From NCBI GenBank assembly GCA_963726775.1, contig CAVSDL010000001.1, forward strand, positions 1,240,001 through 1,304,000: a DNA stretch of 64,000 bases, read 5' to 3'. The translations under genes were made by a program, and so were the position numbers. The first letter of the stretch is position 1. Every line of letters begins with the position of its first letter. Positions 35,834 to 45,691 of the stretch are shown here, piece after piece. A model generated the notes under the pieces. It was not told where the DNA came from, ran no database searches, and was given only the letters and a program-made list of their open reading frames with translations. The stretch comes from CAIWHR01 sp963726775 (GTDB taxonomy: Bacteria > Pseudomonadota > Gammaproteobacteria > Burkholderiales > Casimicrobiaceae).

Positions 35834-36724
35834 TCACCGTTCGGCCGGAGGTGACGGCGTCACCGTCGCGCTGGCGGCCGGAGGCGGCGCGGTGCCTGCC
35901 GGCTCGACCTGCAGCGTGTAGAGGCGCCGACTGTCGGCGCGCACGACGCGAAAACGAAAGTCGCCGATGATCGTCGTCTCGCCGCGCTTGGGCAGCCGCC
36001 CGAACGCCTGCAGCACGAGACCGCCGACGGTGTCGAATTCGTCATCGGCGAAATCGGTGCCGAAATGCCCGTTGAAGTCTTCGATCTCAGTCTGCGCCTT
36101 CACGCGATGCCGGCCTCCGGCCTCCGCGATGATGTCGTCCTCGCTCTCGTCGAAGTCGTACTCGTCTTCGATGTCGCCGACGATTTGCTCCAGCACGTCC
36201 TCGATCGTGATGAGGCCCGATACGCCGCCGTACTCATCGACGACGATTGCGATGTGGTTCCGGTTGGCCCGGAAATCGCGCAACAGCACGTTGAGGCGCT
36301 TCGACTCCGGGACGAACACCGCAGGGCGCAGCGTATCGTGCAGATTGAAACCCTCGGGGTTGCGATACCAGTTGAGCAGCTCCTTGGCAAGGAGGATGCC
36401 GACCACGTCGTCCTTGTTCTCGCCGACCACCGGGAAGCGCGAGTGGCGGGTTTCCAGCACCAGCGGGATGAAATCGGCGGGGTCGTCGTCACTCGACACG
36501 ACGTCCATCTGCGCGCGCGGGATCATGATGTCACGCACGGTCATTTCGGAGACCTGCAGCACGCCTTCGATCATCGACAGCGCGTCGGCGTCGAGCAGTT
36601 TGCGCTCGAACGCGCCGTGCAGCAGTTCGAGCAGCTCCTCGCGGTCTTCGGGTTCGCGGGTCAGGAACGCCGACAGCCGCTCGAGCAGCGTCGGTCTGTC
36701 GGTCTTGTCGGAGCGAACTTCCAT
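35834..36724 (-). CDS. corC: CorC/HlyC-type CBS-domain protein (transporter-associated)
   Basis: This 296-residue cytoplasmic protein has an N-terminal helical segment, two CBS domains (about residues 65-190, with MIPRAQMDVV and the VVDEYGGVSGLITIEDVLE block) and a C-terminal CorC/HlyC domain (about 205-285). It is associated with magnesium or cobalt efflux. Gene order with ybeY, phoH and lnt is the standard one. The gap to ybeY is two bases. The C-terminal tail is Ala/Pro-rich. Confidence 0.93.
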   Translation of the reverse strand: MEVRSDKTDRPTLLERLSAFLTREPEDREELLELLHGAFERKLLDADALSMIEGVLQVSEMTVRDIMIPRAQMDVVSSDDDPADFIPLVLETRHSRFPVVGENKDDVVGILLAKELLNWYRNPEGFNLHDTLRPAVFVPESKRLNVLLRDFRANRNHIAIVVDEYGGVSGLITIEDVLEQIVGDIEDEYDFDESEDDIIAEAGGRHRVKAQTEIEDFNGHFGTDFADDEFDTVGGLVLQAFGRLPKRGETTIIGDFRFRVVRADSRRLYTLQVEPAGTAPPPAASATVTPSPPAER

Positions 36725-36726
36725 CG

Positions 36727-37209
36727 TCAGGCGCGACGCCGCAATTTTCCGATCTCGTCGCCGGGCCAGACGTGGGGATCGGTCACGCCAAACCGGGCAA
36801 GAATCGCGGTCTCGCGCGCCTCCATCGCGCGGGCAGCGCGATCGGTATGGTGCTGGTAGCCCTGCAGGTGCAGCATGCCATGAACGACGAGATGGGCGCA
36901 GTGGCCGGCCAACGTCTTGCCCTGCGCTTGCGCTTCGTGCCGCAGCACGGGGGCACAGAGCACGATGTCTCCGGTCAGCGGAACCGCTTCATCGTACACG
37001 AAGGTAAGGACATTGGTGGCGTAGTCCTTGCCGCGATACAGGGCGTTCAACGTCTGTCCCTCGCGGGTGCCGACGAAGCGCAGCGTGACGGTGGCGTCGC
37101 GGTCCAGCGCCGCCTTCGTCCAGCGCCGAAGCGCGTACACCGAGGGCAGTGTGGTCGCGGGAACCGCGTACTGGACCGCGAACGACAGTCGGGGCGCACG
37201 CCGGGTCAT
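36727..37209 (-). CDS. ybeY: Endoribonuclease YbeY (rRNA maturation)
   Basis: This 160-residue zinc endoribonuclease acts in 16S rRNA 3' maturation and ribosome quality control. The three-histidine metal site is visible as HGMLHLQGYQH. The region NVLTFVYDE is also family-typical. The start overlaps the stop of phoH (ATGA), giving coupled translation. Confidence 0.95.
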   Translation of the reverse strand: MTRRAPRLSFAVQYAVPATTLPSVYALRRWTKAALDRDATVTLRFVGTREGQTLNALYRGKDYATNVLTFVYDEAVPLTGDIVLCAPVLRHEAQAQGKTLAGHCAHLVVHGMLHLQGYQHHTDRAARAMEARETAILARFGVTDPHVWPGDEIGKLRRRA

Positions 37210-38207
37210 CAGCGTTCGGCGTCGCCCGATTTCTTCGCCGCCGCGTCGCGCTCGTACGCGCCGATGATCTTTTGCACCAGCGGATGACGGACGACGTCGG
37301 CGCTGGTGAAGCGCGTGAAGGCGATGCCGCGCACGCCGGCAAGGATGCGGTCGGCCTCGATGAGCCCGCTTTTCTGCCCGCGCGCGAGGTCGATCTGCGT
37401 CACGTCGCCGGTGATCACCGACTTGGTGCCGAAGCCGATCCGCGTCAGAAACATCTTCATCTGCTCGGGCGTCGTGTTCTGCGCTTCGTCGAGGATGATG
37501 AACGAGTGGTTGAGCGTGCGCCCGCGCATGTAGGCGAGCGGCGCGATCTCGATGGTGCTGCGCTCGAACAGCTTCCCGGTCTTGTCGAAGCCCATCAAAT
37601 CGTAGAGCGCATCGTAGAGCGGGCGCAGGTAGGGATCCACCTTCTGCGCAAGATCGCCGGGCAGGAAGCCCAGCCGCTCGCCGGCCTCGACCGCGGGGCG
37701 CACGAGCACGATGCGTTTCACCGCGTCGCGCTCCAGCGCGTCGACCGCCGAGGCAACCGCGAGGTACGTCTTGCCGGTGCCGGCGGGACCGATCGCGATC
37801 GTGATGTCGTGCTCCTGGATGTGCTTCAGGTAGAGCGTCTGGTTGGGCGTGCGGCCGTGAAGATCGGCGCGGCGCGTCCGCAGCAGGGGGGCGCCTTCGT
37901 CATCGCCGGCGACGGAAGGCGCTCCGGCGCGGCGCTGCGTCGCAAGTTCGATCAGCCCGAGCTGGATGTCGTCGACCGAAAGCGGCTTTTCCGCCTGCGC
38001 GTAGAAGCGCTCGAGCGCCTCGGCCACGCGGGCGGTCTGCCGCGGCGTGCCGGTCAGCGCGAATGCGCCGCCACGATGCGTGATCGCGACATCCAGCGCG
38101 GCCTCGATCTGGCGCAGGTTGGCATCGAGCGGCCCGCAGAGATTCGCGAGCGCGCGATTGTCGAGGGGTACGAGCGTCATATCGTGCCGTTCGCGTTTGC
38201 CGGTCAT
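37209..38207 (-). CDS. phoH: PhoH-like ATPase
   Basis: This 332-residue PhoH-family P-loop protein has the Walker A motif GPAGTGKTYLA (about residues 140-150) and the Walker B region FIILDEAQNT. An N-terminal KH-like segment precedes the ATPase core. PhoH-like proteins are linked to RNA metabolism and are often coupled to YbeY, as here. A second ATG at 38180 would remove nine residues. Between it and miaB lies the zinc protease at 38272, whereas in many relatives miaB is adjacent. Confidence 0.94.
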   Translation of the reverse strand: MTGKRERHDMTLVPLDNRALANLCGPLDANLRQIEAALDVAITHRGGAFALTGTPRQTARVAEALERFYAQAEKPLSVDDIQLGLIELATQRRAGAPSVAGDDEGAPLLRTRRADLHGRTPNQTLYLKHIQEHDITIAIGPAGTGKTYLAVASAVDALERDAVKRIVLVRPAVEAGERLGFLPGDLAQKVDPYLRPLYDALYDLMGFDKTGKLFERSTIEIAPLAYMRGRTLNHSFIILDEAQNTTPEQMKMFLTRIGFGTKSVITGDVTQIDLARGQKSGLIEADRILAGVRGIAFTRFTSADVVRHPLVQKIIGAYERDAAAKKSGDAER

Positions 38208-38271
38208 TCGGTGTCCGCCTCCCGTGCGGCTCGCGTCGCGGCTCCCCGCGCGGCGCAGCTCCTCGCTGCTG

Positions 38272-41007
38272 TCACACGCCTTGCCGGATCAGCGGCGCCT
38301 TCAGCGCTTCGTCCAGCAGGCCCGCAGCCTCGGTAAGGTGCGCGCGCGTTTCGCGGTCGCGCTTGCTGCCTTTCGCGGCCGCCTTGATCTGCGCGGTAAG
38401 CTGCTTCGCCTCCTCGCGGAAGAGCGCGGTCGCGTCCGTCGGCGTGGTCGGCGATGGCCGGGTGAGGACCGCCACGATGCGGCGCAGGTGCTCGCGCTGC
38501 AGGTCGCGGCGTGGCCCCGGGATCGAATCACCGGACTTCAACTCGCTCCAGATCGAGCTGCGCAGCGCCGCGAAGAGCTCGTTCAGCGTCAGTGCCTCTC
38601 CTGCCTTGTCGACCTTGACCTCCGAATCGAGCAGGCGGGCGAGCACCGTGTCGCTCAGGAGCTGGCTCAGCACTCCGGTTTGCAGAGCGAGCACGCGGTT
38701 GCGCAGGCTGAAATCAGGATTGAGCCGGCTCGCCTGGCCGCCGCCCCAGCCAATGTTGAGATAGTCGATCCCCATGCTCCGGAGGAATTCGGGCTTGAAC
38801 CTGAAGCTTTCGGTCGCGAACACCCCGGTGGCGATGAGGTTCAGCGCCGTGCGCTGCTTGGCGGGCGTCACCGGCGTCAGCGGCAGGTGCGACGTCCCGG
38901 CGAAGTCGCGAACGTAATAGACGCCGCCCACGTATTTGGCGGTGAGCAACGCGGCGCGGCTGACCTGGCGGAAGCCGGCGTCGAAGCTGCGCCGCAGGAT
39001 GTCGTAGGATTCGCCGGGTTTCAGCTTTCGAGCCTCCAGGCGCTGCCACAGCTCCTGCGAAATGAGCAGCCGCTTCTGCAGGTAGACGAGCGGATCGTCG
39101 CCAAGGTCGAACTGGCTCGCGTCGGGATCGAGCCCGGCAATCGATTCCTCGTCCGAGGAAAACGCGAGCAGCGGATCCGTCGCGCCGCGCGCGGCGATTT
39201 TCGCGAGTTCGTCGGTTTCCGTCTCCTTCGGCAGCGGCCGGTACGCGTACTCGATCGCCCAGTAGTCGTACGGGCCGATCGTCGGCTCGAAGTAGGCGCC
39301 CTGCGATTCGCCCTTCACCGCGATGTTGAGCGGGTTGTAGTCCATCACCGAGCCGGAGATGCCGTACTCGCGGCTCCACGCCGGATCCGAGATCTTCGCG
39401 AGCGAATACACCGTGGACGCGCGAAAATTGTGGCGCATGCCAAGCGTGTGGCCGACTTCGTGCATCACGACGGCTTTGAGCGACGCCCCGACAAACGCAT
39501 CGGCCTCGGGGCTGCCGGGCTCGATGTTGCCGCGTTCGATCAGCAGGTCGAGGCCGAACTGCATCTCCGCGAGCGCCTCCGATGCGTAGCTGCAGAGGCT
39601 GCCGTCGAGGCCGAGCGACGCCTTGTACGCGTCGAACGCGGGCCACGCCGACGGCGCCTGCTCGGAGACGAAGGTGCGGTCGTTGCGCGACCACGATTCG
39701 GGGATCGCGACCTGCGCATTCAGGATCTCGCCGGTGCGCGGGTCGACCGTCGACGGGCCGATCGCGAACGGGGCGTCGGTGGCGACGAACCAGCGTACCG
39801 TCGAATGGCGCGCATCGTAGGTGTCGAACGGCGAATCGGCGTCCTGCTGTTTCACGACGATCGCGTCCTTGAGGCCGATCTTCTCGAACGCCTTGTTCCA
39901 TTCGAGGATGCCGTCACGCACGGCGGGACGATACTTCTCCGGGACATTGCGGTCGATCCAGAAAACGATCGGCTCCTTCGGCTCGGACAGCGCCGCGCCG
40001 GGGTCCTTCCCCTCGAGGCGCCAGCGATTGACATAGTGTGTCTTGGCCGTGTATTTCGCGTCCGACGAGAAGTCCCAGACCTCGCTCTCGAAATGCCCGA
40101 CGCGGGGATCCGCGCGGCGCGCGGGCATCGGCTCGGGCAACTTCGCGATGCTGTACGTGTAGCCTAGGAACAGGCTGCGCGCGTCGGGCAGCGTGGTGAA
40201 CGGCGGGAACGGATTCGGCGGTGGCGGCGTCGGCGTGGGTGCCGGCGGCAGCGTGGCCTTCGGATTCGAATAGTGCGCCGAAACGACGAATGACGACTGG
40301 TCGGCGGCGTTCTTCACGGCGTCGAAGCTCGAGTTCTTCGCGTCGAACGCGTAGTTGCGCATGTGGATCCCGTTCGTCAGCCAGTGGCCGACCGGGATGT
40401 CGGTCAGGAGCAGCGCGTTCGCGTCGATCAGCACCGTCTTGCGGTCCGGGTGCGGCTGGCTCGCGACCGTCGTTGCGCCGAGCAGGCTGTCGGTGAAGCC
40501 TTCCTTGACGCCTTGGGCGATCGGGCCGTTCGTTCCGCCGGTGAACATGTAATTCTTGGCGATCAACTGCACCGAGTTGCCGATGCGCTTGAACTCGACG
40601 ATCTGGTCGGCCAGCATCATGCCGCCGTAGACGAGCTTTTCGCCGACGCCGCGGCTCAAGTTGGCGGTGAACAGGTATGGAACGCCGAACTGCTCCGGCG
40701 CGATCTCGATCCAGACCTTCTCGTCCTTCTGCCAGATCCGGAACAGCCCCGGTGTTTCTTTGGCGTCCTTGATTACCTCGGCGAACGGCCGCGGCTGACC
40801 CGCCGCCGCCGCGGCGGCGGCGGATGCCGCTGCCTGCGGCGAAGCGCCTGCCGCTCCGGGAGTTGCCGTTTTCGGTGCGTCCGCCGCTGCGGACGACGTG
40901 GCGGCGACCGCTCCCGTCTCGGCGGGAACGGTGGCGCATCCGGCAAGCACCAAAGGAAGGGTGCCAACGAGCGCCGCTAAGACGATTACCTTGCGCGGGA
41001 TTGCCAT
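38272..41007 (-). CDS. Large lipoprotein zinc metalloprotease (DUF5117/DUF5118 family)
   Basis: This 911-residue exported zincin begins with a lipoprotein signal ending LAGC, followed by an Ala-rich linker of about 45 residues. The metzincin-type zinc motif is HEVGHTLGMRH near residue 515. N-terminal DUF5118-like and DUF5117-like regions flank it, and a long C-terminal domain follows. Family members are secreted or outer-membrane-anchored proteases of unknown substrate. It lies 64 bases from phoH and 56 from miaB, in the middle of an otherwise conserved gene group, so insertion at this site is likely (inference). Confidence 0.9.
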   Translation of the reverse strand: MAIPRKVIVLAALVGTLPLVLAGCATVPAETGAVAATSSAAADAPKTATPGAAGASPQAAASAAAAAAAGQPRPFAEVIKDAKETPGLFRIWQKDEKVWIEIAPEQFGVPYLFTANLSRGVGEKLVYGGMMLADQIVEFKRIGNSVQLIAKNYMFTGGTNGPIAQGVKEGFTDSLLGATTVASQPHPDRKTVLIDANALLLTDIPVGHWLTNGIHMRNYAFDAKNSSFDAVKNAADQSSFVVSAHYSNPKATLPPAPTPTPPPPNPFPPFTTLPDARSLFLGYTYSIAKLPEPMPARRADPRVGHFESEVWDFSSDAKYTAKTHYVNRWRLEGKDPGAALSEPKEPIVFWIDRNVPEKYRPAVRDGILEWNKAFEKIGLKDAIVVKQQDADSPFDTYDARHSTVRWFVATDAPFAIGPSTVDPRTGEILNAQVAIPESWSRNDRTFVSEQAPSAWPAFDAYKASLGLDGSLCSYASEALAEMQFGLDLLIERGNIEPGSPEADAFVGASLKAVVMHEVGHTLGMRHNFRASTVYSLAKISDPAWSREYGISGSVMDYNPLNIAVKGESQGAYFEPTIGPYDYWAIEYAYRPLPKETETDELAKIAARGATDPLLAFSSDEESIAGLDPDASQFDLGDDPLVYLQKRLLISQELWQRLEARKLKPGESYDILRRSFDAGFRQVSRAALLTAKYVGGVYYVRDFAGTSHLPLTPVTPAKQRTALNLIATGVFATESFRFKPEFLRSMGIDYLNIGWGGGQASRLNPDFSLRNRVLALQTGVLSQLLSDTVLARLLDSEVKVDKAGEALTLNELFAALRSSIWSELKSGDSIPGPRRDLQREHLRRIVAVLTRPSPTTPTDATALFREEAKQLTAQIKAAAKGSKRDRETRAHLTEAAGLLDEALKAPLIRQGV

Positions 41008-41063
41008 GCGAGTTGCCTCCGAGTGCCTCTGGATGTCAGTTCGCTGCCGGTCCGGGTTGCCCG

Positions 41064-42410
41064 CTACCGCCGGGCGACGAGCTCGCCGCGCAGCGAGTGC
41101 GGCAGCGCCGTCGTGATGGCGACCTCGACGTAGGTGCCGACGAGCCCGGCGTCGCCCGCGAAATTCACAACGCGATTGTTGTCCGTGCGCGCAGCGAGCT
41201 CGCGCGCATCCCTTGCGGCGTGGCCGGTCACCAGCACGCGCTGCCGCGTGCCGAGCATCGCATCGCCGTAGGCGCGGTATTGCCCGTCGAGCAGCGCCTG
41301 CAGCACCGCGAGTCGTGCTTGCTGCACCGCCGGCGGCACCGGTTCGTCGAAATCGGCGGCGGGCGTGCCGGGGCGCGGACTGTAGCCGAAGCTGAACGCG
41401 CCGTCGAAACGCACGTCTTCGACAAGTTTCATTGTCTGCGCAAAATCGTCGTCGGTTTCGCCCGGGAAGCCGACGATGAAATCCGAGGTCAGCGAAAGGC
41501 CGGGTCGCCGGGCGCGGAGCCTGCGCACGGTGGATTTGTACTCGATGGCCGTGTAGCCTCGCTTCATCGCCGCCAGAACGCGATCGGAGCCCGACTGAAC
41601 AGGCAGATGCAGATGGCCCGCAAGTTTGCCGATCCTCCCGTAAGCGGCGATCAACCGCTGCGTCATTTCCTTCGGGTGCGACGTCGTGTAGCGGATCCTT
41701 TCGATGCCGGGAATTTCAGCGACGTATTCGAGCAGCGTGGCGAGATCGGCGGTCCCTCCCGAGGTGGCGATCGCTGCGCCGGCCCTTCCTCGATAGGCGT
41801 TCACGTTCTGCCCCAGAAGCGTCACTTCGCGCACGCCCTGGTCGGCGAGATCGGCGATTTCGGTCAGCACGTCGTCGAACGGCCGTGACACTTCCTCGCC
41901 GCGCGTGTAGGGCACGACGCAGAATGAGCAGTATTTGCTGCAGCCCTCCATGATCGACACGAACGCCGAGGCGCCATCGACGCGCGGCGGCGGCAGATGG
42001 TCGAATTTCTCGATTTCGGGAAAGCTGACGTCGACCTGCGCGTGGCCCGTCGCCCGCCGGTCGCGGATCAACTGCGGCAGCCGGTGCAGCGTCTGCGGGC
42101 CGAACACGACGTCGACGTAGGGCGCGCGGCGGACGATCGCCGCACCCTCCTGGCTCGCGACGCAGCCGCCGACGCCGATGATGAGGTCGGGGTTGCCGGT
42201 TTTCAATGACCGAACGCGCCCGAGATCGTGGAACACGCGCTCCTGCGCTCGCTCCCGCACCGAGCAGGTGTTGAACAGGATGACGTCGGCGTCTTCGGGC
42301 CGGTCGGTGAGCGAGAGTCCATCCGCGGCGGCAAGGACGTCGGCCATCTTGTCCGAGTCGTACTCGTTCATCTGGCAGCCAAACGTGCGGATGTAGAGCT
42401 TCTGCGTCAC
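41064..42410 (-). CDS. miaB: tRNA-2-methylthio-N6-dimethylallyladenosine synthase
   Basis: This radical-SAM methylthiotransferase of about 448 residues modifies A37 of tRNAs that read UNN codons. The first Fe-S cluster cysteines include FGCQMNEYD and GCVASQEG, the radical-SAM cluster is CSKYCSFCVVPYTRG, and a TRAM domain ends the protein. I chose the GTG at 42410 because it places KLYIRTFGC at the normal distance from the N-terminus. A TTG at 42461 in frame is an alternative. Its upstream region adjoins the divergent cobalamin riboswitch. Confidence 0.95.
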   Translation of the reverse strand: MTQKLYIRTFGCQMNEYDSDKMADVLAAADGLSLTDRPEDADVILFNTCSVRERAQERVFHDLGRVRSLKTGNPDLIIGVGGCVASQEGAAIVRRAPYVDVVFGPQTLHRLPQLIRDRRATGHAQVDVSFPEIEKFDHLPPPRVDGASAFVSIMEGCSKYCSFCVVPYTRGEEVSRPFDDVLTEIADLADQGVREVTLLGQNVNAYRGRAGAAIATSGGTADLATLLEYVAEIPGIERIRYTTSHPKEMTQRLIAAYGRIGKLAGHLHLPVQSGSDRVLAAMKRGYTAIEYKSTVRRLRARRPGLSLTSDFIVGFPGETDDDFAQTMKLVEDVRFDGAFSFGYSPRPGTPAADFDEPVPPAVQQARLAVLQALLDGQYRAYGDAMLGTRQRVLVTGHAARDARELAARTDNNRVVNFAGDAGLVGTYVEVAITTALPHSLRGELVARR

Positions 42411-42571
42411 TGCAAACACCCCGGAGCCGGTGGTTATCCCGTGGGGGCGAAGGTCGTTCAAGGGCGCGGATTATAGCAGGAGACGCGGGTGCGCCGGCGC
42501 ACGATTGACCCATGAGGGTGTTTGCCATGGCCATGCCCGGTGAGCGGCGGCGCGCGCTACAATTCGCCCGC

Positions 42572-42757
42572 GCAGGTGCCCGCCGCGAATCCCTCGCCGC
42601 GGGTGAAACGGGAACGCGGTGGCGCGCGGATTGATTCCGCGCCAACCCGCGGCTGCCCCCGCAACGGTAAGCCGGTGCGGTCCGCCCACGTCGCCACTGT
42701 CCCTATTCGGACGGGAAGGCGGGCGGACAAGACCGGCGAGCCCGGAGACCGGCCTGC
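42572..42757 (+). promoter_or_regulatory. Cobalamin riboswitch upstream of btuB
   Basis: The leader carries the standard elements of the adenosylcobalamin aptamer. The GCAGG/CCTGC P1 stem (42572-42576 with 42753-42757) encloses the region GTGAAACGGGAACGCGGTG, the core GCTGCCCCCGCAACGGTAAG, the GCCACTG segment and the B12 box AGCCCGGAGACCGGCCTG (42739-42756). It lies 131 bases before the btuB start. B12 binding normally shuts off the downstream transporter gene. I could not define the expression platform. Confidence 0.93.
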
Positions 42758-42887
42758 GCAAGGGCCGTGGCTCGCCGCCGGCGCGCTGCGGACCCGCGAT
42801 AAGGGGCTCGTTCGACGCGCCAGCGCGCCGTCGCGAGGCCCGATCGCCGCGCCATGCGGGGATGCACGGCGTCCGCGGAGCGCTTCC

Positions 42888-44780
42888 ATGCCCTTTCTCC
42901 TGCCGCCGCACCCCTCGGTGCCTGCCGCTGCACGCTCGGCCTGTCGCCTCGCATTCGGGGCTCTTGCGCTCGCCACCTTGCTGACCGCGCCGGCGCATGG
43001 GGAGGACGTGCCGCCGCCGAAATCCACGCTGCTCGACCCGGTCGTCGTCACCGCCGCGAGGTCGGCGCAGCCGATCGCCGATGCACTCGCCGACGTCACG
43101 GTCATCGGCGCCGACGAGATCCGCCGCAGCGGCGTGCAAAGCCTCGCCGCGCTGTTGCAACGCCAGCCGGGCGTGGAAATCGTGCAGAACGGTGGACCGG
43201 CTTCGGTGTCCGGTGTACTGCTGCGCGGTGCGAACCGCGGCCAGACGCTGGTCCTGATCGACGGCCTGCGCGCCGGTTCGGTGTCCGGCGGCGCGACCTC
43301 GCTCGAGGCGATTCCGCTCGATCAGATCGATCGCATCGAGATCCTGCGCGGCCCGGCGTCGAGCCTCTACGGCGCCGACGCCATCGGCGGTGTCGTCCAG
43401 GTGTTCACGAAACGGTCGCAGGGCGCGACATTCGTGCCTAACGTCACCGCGGGGTACGGCACCTACAACACCGGCGCATTGTCGGCCGGGATGGCCGGGA
43501 CTTCCGGACCGGTGCGCTACGCGGCGCAGATCGGCGGACGGCAGAGCGACGGCTTCAATGCCATCGTCAATCCGGGCAATTTCAGCTACAACCCCGACCG
43601 CGACGGTTTCACGACCGCCAACGCGACGGCCAGCGGTACGTGGACGTGGGCCGCGGGCCGGGAGCTCGCGGCGCAGTACTTCTACAATCGCCTCAACGCC
43701 CAGTACGACGGCGGCACCGGTTTCGACGATCGCACGATCACGACGCTCCAGACATGGTCGGTGACGAGCCGCAACGCGTTCACGGCGCATTGGACGTCGC
43801 TGCTCACCGCCGGCGAAGGCAGTGACGATTCGGTATCGCAGACCGCCTTCGGCAACTTCCCGTTCAAGACGACGCAGCGGCAGTATTCGTGGCAAAACGA
43901 CTTCACGCTGCCGAATGGAACGCTCGGCGTCGCTTTCGAACGGCGCGAAGAGCATCTCGCGACCGACGCCGACTTCGCGGTCACGCAGCGCAACACGAAC
44001 TCCGCCACCGGCGTCTACCAGCTTCGCCGTGGCGCCTTTGCATTGCAGGCGAACGTCCGCTACGACGATTCGAGCCAGTACGGCGGGAAGTCGACCGGCG
44101 GCGTGGCGCTCGGGTACACGTTGTCGCCAGCCTGGCGGGTCACGGCGGGAGCGAGCACCGGGTTCAAGGCGCCGTCGTTCAACGATCTCTACTATCCGGG
44201 TTTTTCCAATCCGGACATCGTGCCCGAAACGTCGAGGAACGTCGAAGTCGGCGCCTACTGGACCGCATCGGTCGGCGACGTGCGTTGGGAAGCGCGTGCC
44301 GTCGGATACCACAACGCGGTGAGCGACCTCATCGTGTTCCAGTGCGACGCGAGCTTTGCCTGCCTGCCGCGGAACGTCGCCAGCGCCACGCTGCGAGGTG
44401 TCACGCTGGGTGTCGACCTGGCCTGCTTCGACACACGGGTGGTCGCGTCGCTGGACCTGCAGGATCCGACGGACGACGCATCGGGCAACCTGCTGCCGCG
44501 GCGCGCGCGGCAGCATGGTGCGGTAAAGATTCTGCAACAGGCGGGGCCCGCCCAGTTGGGACTCGAATTCATCGCTTCGTCGCTGCGCTACGATGAAGCT
44601 TCGAACCAACGCGTGCTGGGCGGATACGGCGTCGTCAACCTTACTTTCGAATGGCCATTAGTGAAAGGATTGTCGCTGCTGCTGCGCGCCGACAATGTCT
44701 TCAACAAGAACTATCAGCTCGCCGCCGATTATTCGACTGGTGGCGCGACGGCGTACGCGGGGATCCGGTGGCAGCCGTGA
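42888..44780 (+). CDS. btuB: TonB-dependent vitamin B12 receptor
   Basis: This 630-residue outer-membrane receptor imports cobalamin. A signal peptide (about 35 residues, ending PAHGED) is followed by the TonB box-like PVVVTAAR, a plug domain (about 55-165, with RGANRGQTLVLIDGLRAG and EILRGPASSLYGADAIGGVV) and a 22-strand barrel. The C-terminus ends YAGIRWQP, not Phe. GGAG lies seven bases before the ATG at 42888. The frame stays open upstream through the riboswitch, but that part is not translated. Its stop overlaps the btuF start. Confidence 0.94.
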   Translation: MPFLLPPHPSVPAAARSACRLAFGALALATLLTAPAHGEDVPPPKSTLLDPVVVTAARSAQPIADALADVTVIGADEIRRSGVQSLAALLQRQPGVEIVQNGGPASVSGVLLRGANRGQTLVLIDGLRAGSVSGGATSLEAIPLDQIDRIEILRGPASSLYGADAIGGVVQVFTKRSQGATFVPNVTAGYGTYNTGALSAGMAGTSGPVRYAAQIGGRQSDGFNAIVNPGNFSYNPDRDGFTTANATASGTWTWAAGRELAAQYFYNRLNAQYDGGTGFDDRTITTLQTWSVTSRNAFTAHWTSLLTAGEGSDDSVSQTAFGNFPFKTTQRQYSWQNDFTLPNGTLGVAFERREEHLATDADFAVTQRNTNSATGVYQLRRGAFALQANVRYDDSSQYGGKSTGGVALGYTLSPAWRVTAGASTGFKAPSFNDLYYPGFSNPDIVPETSRNVEVGAYWTASVGDVRWEARAVGYHNAVSDLIVFQCDASFACLPRNVASATLRGVTLGVDLACFDTRVVASLDLQDPTDDASGNLLPRRARQHGAVKILQQAGPAQLGLEFIASSLRYDEASNQRVLGGYGVVNLTFEWPLVKGLSLLLRADNVFNKNYQLAADYSTGGATAYAGIRWQP

Positions 44781-45664
44781 AAGGATTGCGCGCCCAGCTC
44801 CGTTGCGGCGCGGCCGCCGTGACGCTGTTCGCCGCGCCACTTGCGGACGCGGCGATAAGCGTGCGCGACGACAACGGTACGGTCGTGACCCTCGCGGCGC
44901 CGGCGGCGCGGATCGTGAGTCTCGCGCCGCACGCGACGGAGCTGCTGTTCGCCGCGGGTGCCGGCTCGCGCGTCGTCGGCGTGATCGCCAGTTCGGATTG
45001 GCCGCCGGCGGCGAAGCGGATCCCGATTGTCGGCGATGCGCGATCGCTGGATCTGGAGCGCATCTTCGCGCTCTCGCCCGACCTCGCCGTCACGTGGCCC
45101 TACACGGCGCCGGCGCAGATCGAGGCGCTGCGCGCGCATGGCGTGGCGGTGTTCACCACGAACCCGAAGACGATCGAGGGCATCGCCGACGATCTCGTGC
45201 GTCTCGGCGCGCTTGCCGGCAGCGAAGGAGAGGCCGGGGCGCGGGCCGCCGCGTTTCGCGCGCGACTAGGCCGGCTCCGCGCGAGCCGCGCCCGCGAGCG
45301 CCGTATCGGCGTCTTCTACGAGATCTGGAACGCCCCGCTCTACACGATCGGCGGCCAACACCTCATTTCCCAGGCGATCGATGTTTGCGGCGGCGTCAAC
45401 GTGTTCGCCGCGCTGACATTGCCCGCGCCGACGGTCACGGTCGAAGCGGTGCTCGCGGCCGGACCCGATGCCATCATCGCCGGTGCCGACGCGGGCATCC
45501 GGCCGGCGTGGCTCGACGACTGGCGCCGCTGGAGCGAGCTCCCGGCGGTGGCGCGAGGCCATCTCTTTGTCGTCGATGCGAATCTCCTGCATCGCGCCGG
45601 CCCGCGCTTTCTCGACGGCGTCGCAACGTTGTGCACGGCAATCGATGCCGCCCGGGGGCGATGA
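44777..45664 (+). CDS. btuF: Cobalamin ABC transporter substrate-binding protein
   Basis: This 295-residue periplasmic binding protein carries vitamin B12 to the BtuCD permease. A signal peptide ends near LADAAI, and a helical-backbone binding fold follows with the SLAPHATELLFAAGAG block and PIVGDARSLDLERI. The GTG at 44777 overlaps the btuB stop (GTGA), so translation is coupled and falls under the same riboswitch. A GTG at 44768 is an alternative. The adjacent btuD and btuC support the assignment. Confidence 0.9.
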   Translation: MKGLRAQLRCGAAAVTLFAAPLADAAISVRDDNGTVVTLAAPAARIVSLAPHATELLFAAGAGSRVVGVIASSDWPPAAKRIPIVGDARSLDLERIFALSPDLAVTWPYTAPAQIEALRAHGVAVFTTNPKTIEGIADDLVRLGALAGSEGEAGARAAAFRARLGRLRASRARERRIGVFYEIWNAPLYTIGGQHLISQAIDVCGGVNVFAALTLPAPTVTVEAVLAAGPDAIIAGADAGIRPAWLDDWRRWSELPAVARGHLFVVDANLLHRAGPRFLDGVATLCTAIDAARGR

Positions 45665-45691
45665 GCACGCGGCCAGGAGCCCGACCGACGC

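Noticed and set aside
42471..44609. 712-residue frame antisense to btuB
   Set aside because: No recognisable domain; btuB with its riboswitch explains the DNA.
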